This document shows positions 17,843 through 26,328 of a stretch of DNA of 64,000 bases, in pieces. The translations under genes and the position numbers were made by a program. The stretch comes from Brevundimonas sp. (lineage in GTDB: Bacteria; Pseudomonadota; Alphaproteobacteria; Caulobacterales; Caulobacteraceae). A model generated the notes under the pieces. It saw only the letters and a program-made list of their open reading frames with translations, did no database searches and was not told the DNA's origin. Location: assembly GCA_004296955.1 (NCBI GenBank), contig SCVB01000006.1:1-64000 (forward strand), in the 5' to 3' direction. Each line of letters begins with the position of its first letter. Positions within the stretch are counted from its first letter, which is position 1.

Positions 17843-19113
17843 TCGAGGCCCGGCCGGATCGACGGGCGACGCTCGGCCTGCTGGCCGGGGCTGCGGCGTC
17901 CGGTCTGGCGGGCTGCGGGCGGCGTGACGACGGTTCGGTGCGGCTGGCCTTCTGGGCCATGGGGAACGAGGCGACCAACGTCCCGCAGATCCTGCCGGAG
18001 TTCGAGCGGCTGAACCCCGGGATCACGGTCGACGTCCAGGCCCTGCCGTGGACCGCCGCGCACCAGAAGCTGCTGACGGCCTATGCCGGAGACTCGCTGC
18101 CGGACCTCAGCCAGGTGGGCAACACCTGGGTTTCGGAGATGGCCGCCATCGGCGCGATCAGCCCGACCCCGGCCTTCGCCGCCGACCTGCTGACCGACCA
18201 GTTCCCGGCGGTGCTGGAGACCAATCGCATCAACGGCCAGGTCATGGGCACGCCCTGGTATGTCGACACCCGGCTGATCTACTACCGCTCCGACCTGCTG
18301 GCCCGGGCCGGCTATGACGCCGTGCCCCCGACCTGGGACGGCTGGAAGGCGGCCATGCACGCGGTCAAGCGCGTGGCGCCGGCGGGCGCCTACGCCGTGC
18401 TGTTGCCGGTCAATGAGTTCGAACAGCTGCTGACCTTCGGCCTGCAGGGCGACGAGCCGCTGCTGCGCGACCGCGACACGCGGGGCAATTTTTCCAGCGC
18501 CTCCTTCATCGCGGCGCTGGAATTCTACAAGAGCCTGTTCGACGAGGGGCTGGCCCCGGTGGCCTCCTCGACGCAGATCTCCAACGTCTGGACCGAGTTC
18601 GAGCGCGGCTGGTTCAGCTTCTATTTCTCCGGCCCGTGGACCATCGGCGAGTTCAAGGACCGGCTGAAGCCGACCACCCGCTGGATGACCTCGGGCGTGC
18701 CGGGACCGGACGGGCCGGGGGCCTCGGCGCCGGGCGGGTCGTCGCTGGTCGTCTATCGCCATTCGCCGCATCAGGCGGCGGCGTGGAAGCTGGTGCGCTA
18801 CCTGTCCGATCCGGCGGTTCAGGCGCGCTTCAACGTCATCACCGGCGACCTGCCGGCGCGCGAGAGCGCCTGGGCTGCGCCGGCCGTGGCTGAGGACCCC
18901 TATATCGCCGCCTTCAAGGGCCAGCTGTCGCGGGCGAAGGCGGTGCCCAAGGTTCCCGAGTGGGAACGCATCGTCACCGAGATGCAGATCGTCGCCGAGC
19001 GGATGGTGCGCGGCGAGTTCACGCCCCGGGCCGCCGCGGCCGAGATCGACCGCCGCGCCGACCGGCTGCTGGAAAAGCGCCGCTGGATGATCGAACAGGG
19101 GAGGGCGGTATGA
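17839..19113 (+). CDS. ABC sugar importer, substrate-binding lipoprotein
   Basis: This 424-residue extracellular solute-binding protein of the family 1 (maltose/MalE-like) type has a lipobox (SGLAGC) near residue 25, so the mature protein is anchored in the periplasmic face. It has typical elements such as FWAMGNEATNVPQILPEFE, GTPWYVDTRLIYYRSDLL and the C-terminal EWERIVTEMQ. The ATG at 17839 overlaps the stop of the GH144-like gene in an ATGA arrangement, so the enzyme and the binding protein are translationally coupled. The ligand is probably the oligosaccharide produced by that enzyme. Confidence 0.92.
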   Translation: MIEARPDRRATLGLLAGAAASGLAGCGRRDDGSVRLAFWAMGNEATNVPQILPEFERLNPGITVDVQALPWTAAHQKLLTAYAGDSLPDLSQVGNTWVSEMAAIGAISPTPAFAADLLTDQFPAVLETNRINGQVMGTPWYVDTRLIYYRSDLLARAGYDAVPPTWDGWKAAMHAVKRVAPAGAYAVLLPVNEFEQLLTFGLQGDEPLLRDRDTRGNFSSASFIAALEFYKSLFDEGLAPVASSTQISNVWTEFERGWFSFYFSGPWTIGEFKDRLKPTTRWMTSGVPGPDGPGASAPGGSSLVVYRHSPHQAAAWKLVRYLSDPAVQARFNVITGDLPARESAWAAPAVAEDPYIAAFKGQLSRAKAVPKVPEWERIVTEMQIVAERMVRGEFTPRAAAAEIDRRADRLLEKRRWMIEQGRAV

Positions 19114-20048
19114 CTGCGGTTGATGCGACGGTCCCCGCCAAGCCCGCCCGCAAGGCCGGCACGCCGCGGTCGCGCGAGCGGGCGGCCTGGGGCTTCGTCG
19201 CCCCGTCGCTGATCGCCATCGCCGTCTTCTTCGCCATTCCGGTGTTCTCGGCCCTGCTGCTCAGCCTGACCGACTTCGACATCTACGCCCTGGCCGATAT
19301 CGGCAATGTCCGCTTCGTCGGCCTGCAGAACTATGAGCGGCTGCTCGGCAATCCGCTGTTCTGGACGGCGATGAAGAACACCGGCCTGTTCGCCGTCATC
19401 GGCGTGCCCCTGTCGATCGCGACCTCGCTGGCGGCGGCGGCCGTCCTGAACGCCCGGGTGGTGAAGTGGCGGCCGCTGTGGCGGGTCATCTTCTTCGCCC
19501 CGTTCGTGACCACGCTCGTGGCCACGGCGGTGCTGTGGAACTATCTGCTGCACACCCGCTACGGCATCATCAACTGGGCGATCCAGAGCCTGGGCCTGCC
19601 CGCCGTCGACTGGCTGGGCGACCCCTCGACCTCGATCCCGGCCATACTGATGTTCGTGGTGTGGAAGAGCTTCGGCTACAATATGCTGATCTTCCTGGCG
19701 GTGCTGCAGACCGTGCCGGACGACCTCTACGAGGCCGCGCGCATCGACGGGGCGGGGCCGTGGAAGCAGTTCCTCCACGTCACCCTGCCGGCCATCGCCC
19801 CGACCCTGTTGCTGGTCTCGATCATCTCGGTCGCCGGCTTCTTCCAGCTGTTCGCCGAACCCTATGTGATGACCCAGGGCGGACCGGCGCAGTCGACCGT
19901 GACGGTGCTCTACTTCATGTATGAAGAGGGCTTCAAATGGTGGAACCTGGGCTCCGCCAGCGCCGTCGCCTTCATCCTGTTCCTGTGCATCCTGGCCGTC
20001 ACCCTGGTGCAGCTGGCCGTGGCCAAGCGGATGGGGGCCTACGAATGA
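19110..20048 (+). CDS. ABC sugar importer permease, MalF/UgpA type
   Basis: This 312-residue inner-membrane permease has six predicted helices after a basic cytosolic N-terminus. The EAA loop that docks the ATPase is visible as DDLYEAARIDGAGPWKQF near residue 205-225. Its start overlaps the binding-protein stop (ATGA), and its own stop overlaps the next permease. It forms a heterodimer with the MalG-type permease that follows. Confidence 0.93.
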   Translation: MTAVDATVPAKPARKAGTPRSRERAAWGFVAPSLIAIAVFFAIPVFSALLLSLTDFDIYALADIGNVRFVGLQNYERLLGNPLFWTAMKNTGLFAVIGVPLSIATSLAAAAVLNARVVKWRPLWRVIFFAPFVTTLVATAVLWNYLLHTRYGIINWAIQSLGLPAVDWLGDPSTSIPAILMFVVWKSFGYNMLIFLAVLQTVPDDLYEAARIDGAGPWKQFLHVTLPAIAPTLLLVSIISVAGFFQLFAEPYVMTQGGPAQSTVTVLYFMYEEGFKWWNLGSASAVAFILFLCILAVTLVQLAVAKRMGAYE

Positions 20049-20869
20049 GCGCCCGCGCCGTCAGGACCATCCTGCTCAACCTCGCGGTGGCCTTCATCGC
20101 CCTGCTGGTGCTGTTCCCGCTGGCCTGGATGGTCTCGGTCAGCTTCATGTCGACGGGCGAGGCCGCGGTCTTCCCGCCGCCCCTGCTGCCCAAGACCTGG
20201 ACGCTGGACCACTATCGGGACCTGTTCGTGACCCAGGGCATGGGCCGCTATATGTGGAACAGCTTCGCCCTGGCCTCGATGGCCACGGGCCTGGCGCTCG
20301 CCTTCACCGTGCCGGCCGGCTACGCCTTCGCCAAGCTGCGCTTCAAAGGCCGGGACAAGGTGTTCCAGCTGCTGGTCGCGGCGCTGGTGGTGCCGGCCCA
20401 GATCGGCACCCTGCCGCTGTTCCTGATGCTCAAGTCGATGGGGCTGGTGAACACCTACGCCGGCGCCCTGGTGCCCTGGCTGGCCTCGATCTTCGGCCTG
20501 TTCCTGGTGCGCCAGTATGCGCTGAGCATTCCCGACGAAATGCTGGAGGCCGCCCGCATCGACGGCGCCTCCGAGGGGCAGATCTTCCGCCGCGTGGTCC
20601 TGCCGACGCTGCAGCCGATCATCGTCACTCTGGCCCTGTTCGTCTTCCTGGGCAGCTGGAACGACTTCCTGTGGCCGCTGATCATCCTGACGGACCAGTC
20701 CAACTACACCCTGCCGGTGGCGTTGGCGGCCCTGTCGCGCGAGCACGTGCAGGACATCGAGATGATGATGGCCGGCGCCGTCGTCACCGTGGCCCCGGTG
20801 CTGATCCTCTTCCTCGCCCTGCAGCGCTACTACATCCGCGGCATGCTGGCGGGGAGCGTGAAGGGGTGA
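20045..20869 (+). CDS. ABC sugar importer permease, MalG/UgpE type
   Basis: This 274-residue inner-membrane permease has six predicted helices. The EAA loop is DEMLEAARIDGASEGQIF near residue 165-182, and the C-terminal YYIRGMLAGSVKG is the classical ending of this family. It overlaps the upstream permease by four bases. No MalK-like ATPase gene follows; the next gene encodes a secreted enzyme. The importer must therefore borrow an ATPase encoded elsewhere. Confidence 0.93.
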   Translation: MSARAVRTILLNLAVAFIALLVLFPLAWMVSVSFMSTGEAAVFPPPLLPKTWTLDHYRDLFVTQGMGRYMWNSFALASMATGLALAFTVPAGYAFAKLRFKGRDKVFQLLVAALVVPAQIGTLPLFLMLKSMGLVNTYAGALVPWLASIFGLFLVRQYALSIPDEMLEAARIDGASEGQIFRRVVLPTLQPIIVTLALFVFLGSWNDFLWPLIILTDQSNYTLPVALAALSREHVQDIEMMMAGAVVTVAPVLILFLALQRYYIRGMLAGSVKG

Positions 20870-20882
20870 GCGGAGTATTCTG

Positions 20883-23800
20883 ATGCGTATGTTCGCGCTG
20901 ATCCTTGTCGCGCTGGCCCTGGCTGTTCCAGCGCACGCCCAGTCCACCCGCGTCCTCGACCCGTTCGAGACCCTGACGCCCTGGGGCGCCGACGCCTCGA
21001 CGGACGTGTCCTCCGCCATCTCCGCCGTCGAAGGGCACGACGGCCGGGCCATGCGGCTGACGTACGATTTCAACGGCCGGTCCGGCTACGCCTTCGCGGC
21101 GCGCGCCATCGATCTGGACGTGCCGGACAACTATGAGATCAGCTTCTGGCTGCGCGGCGAGACGCAGCCCAATACGCTGGAGATCAAATTCGTCGACGCC
21201 TCGGGCGACAATGTCCACTGGCGCCAGATCCGCGGCTTCCAGGCGACCCCGGACTGGACCCGTTATGTCATCAAGAAGCGCCAGATCGTCCGCGCCTGGG
21301 GCCCGAATCCGGACCCCGCCTTCCGCGGCGCCGAGCGGATCGAGTTCGTGGTCACGGCGGGCGAGGGCGGGGCCGGCTGGATCGAGGTCGATCAGCTGGC
21401 GCTGCGCGAGCTGCTGCCCGAGCCTTCGGTCGCGCCGCGGCCGGTTGCGAGCGCCAGCAGCGAGGACGGACTGAACGCAGCCGCGCGGGCCGTGGACGAT
21501 GATCCGGCGACGGCGTGGCGGTCGGCGGGCGTGGGCGCGCAGAGCCTGACGCTGGACCTCGGCTATGAGCGGGAGTTCGGCGGGGTGACGCTGCGCTGGG
21601 CCGAACGGGCGGCGGCCTCGGCCTACCGTCTGCAGGCGTCATCCGACGGCGAGACCTGGCGTGCGCTGGCGACGGTCGCGGACGGCGACGGCGGCGTCGA
21701 CTGGCTGCGCACGCCCGAGGCCTCGGCGCGCTGGCTCCGCCTGGATCTGCGGACGCCGCAGCCGGCCGTCGGCGGCGATCGGCCCGTCGCCGCCTATGCC
21801 CTGAACAGCCTCGAGATCGAGCCCCTGTCGTTCGGCGAGAGCCCGACCGGCTTCGTGCGCGCCGTGGCGGAGGAGAGCCGGCGCGGCCTCTATCCGCGCG
21901 GCTTCGCCGGCGAACAGCCCTACTGGACACTGGTCGGCGTCGACGGCGGCGGCGAGAGCGGTCTGATCGGCGAAGACGGCGCCATCGAGCTGCGCCGCGG
22001 CGGGCCGTCGATCGAGCCGTTCGTCATCGACAACGGGCGGGTGACGACCTGGGCGGATGTGAACATCAGCCAGAGCCTTCAGGACGGCGACCTGCCGATC
22101 CCGACGGTGAGCTGGAGCAGCGACGACTGGACCCTGGCGATCACCGCCTTCGCCGAGGGGACGCCGGAACAGGCGCAGCTGTTCGGCCAGTATGTCCTGA
22201 CCAACACTTCGAACCGGCCCCGGACCCTGACGCTGGCGCTGATGGCGCGGCCGTTCCAGGTCAACGGGCCGTCGCAGTTCCTGGCCATTCCCGGCGGCGT
22301 CGGGCCGATCGAGCAGATCGACTGGAACGGCTCCACCCTGGTCCTCAACGACGCCATTCGCATCAGCAGCCTGACCGCGCCCGACGGGCTGGCGATCGCC
22401 GGCTTCGACGCCGGGGCCGATCCGCAGAGCCTGCTCGCCGCCGCCGAACGCCGCCGCGATCCGGCGGAGCGGCAGGTGGAGTCCGACCGCAGCGCCCTGA
22501 TGTCCGGGGCCCTGCTGTACGATGTGACCCTGCAGCCGGGCGAGAGCCGGACCTTCGGCCTCGTCGCCCGGCTGGCGGGTCCGACGCCCGACCTGGCGCC
22601 GGTCGCCGACGTTGCGGGGACGCTCGACGCCGCCCGGGCGCGCGTGGCCGCCGAATGGCGCGGGAAGCTGGACCGTTTCGACCTGACCCTGCCGCCGCAG
22701 GCGCAGCGCATCGAGGACGTGATGCGATCCTCGCTGGCCCATATGCTGATGTCGCGTCAGGGCCCGATCCTGCAGCCGGGGACGCGCTCCTATAACCGCA
22801 GCTGGATCCGCGACGGGGCGATGATGGCCGAGGGGCTGAACCGGCTGGGCCACGCTCCGCTGTCGGCCGACTATCTGCGCTGGTTCGCGCCGCTGGTGTT
22901 CGACAACGGCAAGGTGCCGTGCTGCGCCGACAGCCGCGGGGCCGATCCGGTGCCCGAGAATGACAGCCACGGGGAGTTCATCTTCCTGGCCGCCGAGACC
23001 TACCGCTACACCGGCGATGCGGCCCTGGCGCGCGAGGTCTGGCCGCAGGTGCAGGCGGCGATCGCCTATATGGACACGCTGCGCGCCTCGACCCGGACGG
23101 CGGAATTCCAGGCGGCGGACAAACGCCACCTCTACGGCCTGCTGCCGCCGACGATCAGCCACGAGGGCTATTCGGACCGTCCGGCCTACAGCTATTGGGA
23201 CGACTTCTGGGGCCTGCTCGGCTACCGCGACGCCGCCTTCCTCGCGGATGCGTTGGGCGAGGCGGAGGCCGCGGCCCGCATCCGGGCCGCCGAAGTCGAG
23301 TTCCGCGCCGACATCATGGCCTCGATCGAGGCGACGGCGCGGGTGCACGGCATCGACTGGATCGCCGGCGCCGCCGACCGCGGCGATTTCGACGCCACCT
23401 CGACCACCATCGCCCTGTCGCCGGCGGGTCTGATCGACGACCTGCCGCCGGCCCTGCTGGAGCGGACCTTCGACAAATGGTGGGAGAATTTCACGGCCCG
23501 GCAGGAGAACCGCCAGGCGTGGAAGGACTACACCCCCTATGAGCTGCGCAACGTCGGCGCCCTGGTGCGTCTGAGGCGTCGTGGAGACGCCCTGCGCGCG
23601 CTCGATTTCTATTTCGCCGACATGCGTCCGCCCGCCTGGAACGGCTGGGCCGAGGTGGTCGGCCGCGACGAACGCGAGCCGCGGTTCATCGGCGACATGC
23701 CCCACGCCTGGATCAGCTCGGACTACATCCGCTCGACCCTGGACCTGCTGGTCTATGAGCGCGACCGCGACCATGCCCTGGTGCTGGCCGCGGGGATTCC

Positions 23801-24062
23801 GACGGCCTGGCTGGACGGCGAGGGGGTGGGGGTCACGGGCGTCCGCACGGCGTACGGACCCCTGACCTATAATCTGCGCGAGGCGGGCGGCGGCTATGTG
23901 CTGACGCTGGACGGCGCCGTGACGCCGCCGGGCGGGTTCGTCATCCAGTGGCCGGCGGGCGAGTTGCCGCCGGCGACGGTCCGGATCGACGGACGGGCGG
24001 CGAGCTGGACCGGGTCGGAGCTGGCCATCCCGGCCGGGGCGCGGCGGGTGGAGATGCGCTGA
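20883..24062 (+). CDS. Secreted multidomain putative glycoside hydrolase with two carbohydrate-binding modules
   Basis: This 1059-residue protein begins with a signal peptide (residues 1-20, ending AHAQ). Residues about 24-178 form a carbohydrate-binding beta-sandwich. Residues about 183-305 are an F5/8 type C (discoidin-like) module (SLTLDLGYEREFGGVTLRW). A further beta-sandwich spans about 315-590 and an (alpha/alpha)6 catalytic-like domain about 600-960, followed by a small C-terminal beta domain. Candidate catalytic acids are in RSWIRDGAMMAEG (near 640), ENDSHGEF (near 694) and the acidic YSYWDDFWG. The fold suggests an inverting exo-glycosidase. I cannot place it in a named GH family. 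It is the last gene of the importer operon, 13 bases after the permease. Confidence 0.75.
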   Translation: MRMFALILVALALAVPAHAQSTRVLDPFETLTPWGADASTDVSSAISAVEGHDGRAMRLTYDFNGRSGYAFAARAIDLDVPDNYEISFWLRGETQPNTLEIKFVDASGDNVHWRQIRGFQATPDWTRYVIKKRQIVRAWGPNPDPAFRGAERIEFVVTAGEGGAGWIEVDQLALRELLPEPSVAPRPVASASSEDGLNAAARAVDDDPATAWRSAGVGAQSLTLDLGYEREFGGVTLRWAERAAASAYRLQASSDGETWRALATVADGDGGVDWLRTPEASARWLRLDLRTPQPAVGGDRPVAAYALNSLEIEPLSFGESPTGFVRAVAEESRRGLYPRGFAGEQPYWTLVGVDGGGESGLIGEDGAIELRRGGPSIEPFVIDNGRVTTWADVNISQSLQDGDLPIPTVSWSSDDWTLAITAFAEGTPEQAQLFGQYVLTNTSNRPRTLTLALMARPFQVNGPSQFLAIPGGVGPIEQIDWNGSTLVLNDAIRISSLTAPDGLAIAGFDAGADPQSLLAAAERRRDPAERQVESDRSALMSGALLYDVTLQPGESRTFGLVARLAGPTPDLAPVADVAGTLDAARARVAAEWRGKLDRFDLTLPPQAQRIEDVMRSSLAHMLMSRQGPILQPGTRSYNRSWIRDGAMMAEGLNRLGHAPLSADYLRWFAPLVFDNGKVPCCADSRGADPVPENDSHGEFIFLAAETYRYTGDAALAREVWPQVQAAIAYMDTLRASTRTAEFQAADKRHLYGLLPPTISHEGYSDRPAYSYWDDFWGLLGYRDAAFLADALGEAEAAARIRAAEVEFRADIMASIEATARVHGIDWIAGAADRGDFDATSTTIALSPAGLIDDLPPALLERTFDKWWENFTARQENRQAWKDYTPYELRNVGALVRLRRRGDALRALDFYFADMRPPAWNGWAEVVGRDEREPRFIGDMPHAWISSDYIRSTLDLLVYERDRDHALVLAAGIPTAWLDGEGVGVTGVRTAYGPLTYNLREAGGGYVLTLDGAVTPPGGFVIQWPAGELPPATVRIDGRAASWTGSELAIPAGARRVEMR

Positions 24063-24068
24063 CTGCGT

Positions 24069-24220
24069 CCCTCTCCCAATGGGAGAGGGCTTGAGCCTCC
24101 GGGAGCGAAGCGAGCGGCAAGGCGAAAGGGAGTGGGTCGATCGCCTCGGGGCGGCTTCGCCGCTTCAATCAGCCGACCCACATCCGGCGCTGCGCGCCAC
24201 CTTCTCCCGATGGGAGAAGG
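24069..24220. repeat. Structured intergenic repeat element with terminal hairpins
   Basis: The element lies between two convergent genes. It is bounded by a perfect hairpin CCCTCTCCC-AAT-GGGAGAGGG (24069-24089) and a second one CCTTCTCCC-GAT-GGGAGAAGG (24200-24220). Inside are GTGGGTCG (24132-24139) paired with CGACCCAC (24174-24181) around a small GCGGC-TTC-GCCGC hairpin. The nested design and the SLRERSER-like translated frame match an interspersed element I recognise from Caulobacterales genomes. It probably also terminates transcription from both sides. Confidence 0.7.
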
Positions 24221-24228
24221 AAGCAGTG

Positions 24229-25719
24229 TCAGTCCCCGTAGTTCTCGTACCGCTGCCCCTGGGCCAGGTTGCCGAACTTGGTCGTATTGGCGTCGAAGCT
24301 CAGCTTGATGATGCCGATCGGGCCATGGCGCTGTTTGCCGATGACGACCTCGGCCTGGTGCTCCAGCCGGTCCATGTCCTCCTGCCACTGCAGGTGTTCG
24401 GGCGAGCCCTCGCGCGGTTCGGCGCGGCCCAGGTAGTAGCTCTCGCGGTAGACGAACATGACGCAGTCGGCGTCCTGCTCGATCGAGCCGGATTCGCGCA
24501 GGTCGGACAGCTGGGGCCGCTTGTCCTCGCGTTGCTCGACCTGACGCGACAGCTGCGACAGGGCGATGATCGGCACCGACAGCTCCTTGGCCAGGGCCTT
24601 GAGGGCGCCGGTGATCTCCGAAACCTCCTGCACCCGGTTCTTCTGGTTGTTGCCCTCGCCGACGGTGATGAGCTGGAGGTAGTCGACGATGATCAGGTCG
24701 AGGCCGTGCTCCATCCGCTTCAGACGGCGGGCGCGGGCGGCGAGCTTGGAGATCGACAGGCCGCCGGTGGCGTCGATGTAGAGCGGACTCTCGCCGATCT
24801 CGACCGCGGCCTCGCGGATCTTGCCGAAGTCGGCGGCGTCGATCTCGCCCTTGCGCAGCTTGTCCGACGAGACCCCGGAGGCGTCGGCCAGGATGCGCAT
24901 GGCCAGCTGTTCGGCGCTCATTTCCAGCGAATAGAAGGCGACCACGCCGCCGTTGACCGTCTTGCGGCCCTCGGGCGTCGGCTCCCAGCGGTAGTTGCGG
25001 GCGACGTTGAAGGCGATGTTCGTGGCCAGCGCCGTCTTGCCCATCGACGGGCGGCCCGCGAGGATCAGCAGATCGGACGGGTGCAGGCCGCCCAGCTTGG
25101 CGTCGAGGTCGTCCAGATGGGTGGCCAGGCCGGCCAGTTTGCCGTCGCGCTGATAGGCTTCCGCCGCCATCTGAACGGCGCCGGACAGGGCGCTGGAAAA
25201 GCTGACGAATCCCGAGGAGGGCTTGCCGGTTTCGGCGAGGGTGTAGAGCCGCTGCTCGGCCTGTTCGATCTGGTCGATGGCGGCCGTTTCGGGCTGCGGC
25301 GCCTCCTTGACGATCTCGCCGCCGATGCGGATCAGGTCGCGGCGCAGGGCCAGGTCGTAGACGACGCGGGCGTAGTCGGGGGCGTTGGCCGCCGGCGGGG
25401 CGCGGTCGACCAGGTCGGCGAGGTAGCGCAGGCCGCCGAACTCCTGGAAGGCCGGGTCCTGTTTGAACCGCTCCATCAGGATGGTCGGCTCGGCCAGCAT
25501 GCCCTGGCGGATGTGATCCTCGATCGCCTCATAGAGCCGCTGGTGGAAGGGCTCGTAGAAATGCGAGCCGCGCAGCCGGTCGGACAGCCGCTCGAACACC
25601 GCATTGTCGAACATCAGCGAGCCCAGCAGCGCCTGTTCGGCCTCCAGGTTGTGCGGCATCGAGGGGATGGACCCGGAGTCCATCGGCGACGGGAAGTGGA
25701 CGGGGGCGAAGGCGTTCAT
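24229..25719 (-). CDS. dnaB: Replicative DNA helicase DnaB
   Basis: This is a hexameric 5'-3' replicative helicase of about 496 residues. The N-terminal domain begins at PHNLEAEQALLGSLM, and the RecA-like C-terminal domain has Walker A AGRPSMGKTALA near residue 220-230, Walker B LDLIIVDYLQL near 345, and the C-terminal KQRHGPIG. I took the ATG at 25719; a GTG three codons upstream at 25728 is an alternative and neither has a strong ribosome binding site. It lies downstream of rpsF-rpsR-rplI, the usual order, but a small secreted-protein gene intervenes. It converges on the carbohydrate locus across the hairpin-bounded repeat. Confidence 0.97.
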   Translation of the reverse strand: MNAFAPVHFPSPMDSGSIPSMPHNLEAEQALLGSLMFDNAVFERLSDRLRGSHFYEPFHQRLYEAIEDHIRQGMLAEPTILMERFKQDPAFQEFGGLRYLADLVDRAPPAANAPDYARVVYDLALRRDLIRIGGEIVKEAPQPETAAIDQIEQAEQRLYTLAETGKPSSGFVSFSSALSGAVQMAAEAYQRDGKLAGLATHLDDLDAKLGGLHPSDLLILAGRPSMGKTALATNIAFNVARNYRWEPTPEGRKTVNGGVVAFYSLEMSAEQLAMRILADASGVSSDKLRKGEIDAADFGKIREAAVEIGESPLYIDATGGLSISKLAARARRLKRMEHGLDLIIVDYLQLITVGEGNNQKNRVQEVSEITGALKALAKELSVPIIALSQLSRQVEQREDKRPQLSDLRESGSIEQDADCVMFVYRESYYLGRAEPREGSPEHLQWQEDMDRLEHQAEVVIGKQRHGPIGIIKLSFDANTTKFGNLAQGQRYENYGD

Positions 25720-25837
25720 CGGGGTCACGTCTTACCCATGCATCGCGCCTGCGTCAGTCGCGGACGTGGGCTTGGCCGGGGACAGATTGGGGCCGCTGTG
25801 GACGCTCCGGAATTCCGTAGTCGGATCAGTTAACGGC

Positions 25838-26206
25838 TCAGCTTGAGCAGGGGTAGCGTTCCGCCATCCATTCCCGCAGGGCGTCGGTGACGCTGAGCGA
25901 GCCGCGGCGGGGCGCCGGTATGCTGTTGAAGCGGCCGAGGATCTCGTCGGGGGACAGGGACACCCGGTCGGGCATGCAGGTGGCCGGCGTGCGGCCGGCG
26001 CGCCGCGCCGCGACCTGTTCGGCCCGGATGGCCCGGGCGCTGCCCTTGAATTCGTCCATCAGCCGGCGCGTGTCCGCGCGCAGCAGGGCGGTCGGGTTGC
26101 GGGGGATGCGGGCGGCTGTGGCGAGGAATTCCTGCACCGTCATGGCCTGGGCGGCCGAGGCGAACAGGGTGGCCGCAAGGCCGACGGCGAGCGCGAGCTT
26201 CTTCAT
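25838..26206 (-). CDS. Small secreted protein of unknown function
   Basis: This 122-residue protein has a clean Sec signal peptide (MKKLALAVGLAATLFASAAQA, with cleavage after AQA). The mature part is basic and mostly helical, with two cysteines (CMPDRVSL and the C-terminal YPCSS) that could form a disulfide. I do not recognise a family. It interrupts the conserved rplI-dnaB neighbourhood and is separated from rplI by a terminator, so it is probably expressed on its own or together with dnaB. A role in the envelope is possible but not shown. Confidence 0.75.
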   Translation of the reverse strand: MKKLALAVGLAATLFASAAQAMTVQEFLATAARIPRNPTALLRADTRRLMDEFKGSARAIRAEQVAARRAGRTPATCMPDRVSLSPDEILGRFNSIPAPRRGSLSVTDALREWMAERYPCSS

Positions 26207-26265
26207 GATCCATCTCCCCGGGGAACGGCCAAGCGTGGCCGTGAATTTGCGGCGGTATAGCGGCC

Positions 26266-26297
26266 AAGAGAAAGGGCGCGCCCGACTGGACGCGCCC
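26266..26297 (-). terminator. Terminator of the rpsF-rpsR-rplI operon
   Basis: Read on the minus strand, GGGCGCG (26297-26291) pairs with CGCGCCC (26280-26274), followed by the T-rich run TTTCTCTT. It lies about 30 bases past the rplI stop. Confidence 0.7.
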
Positions 26298-26328
26298 GAT
26301 CACTGACTTGTTATCAGAAGGCTTCGGT

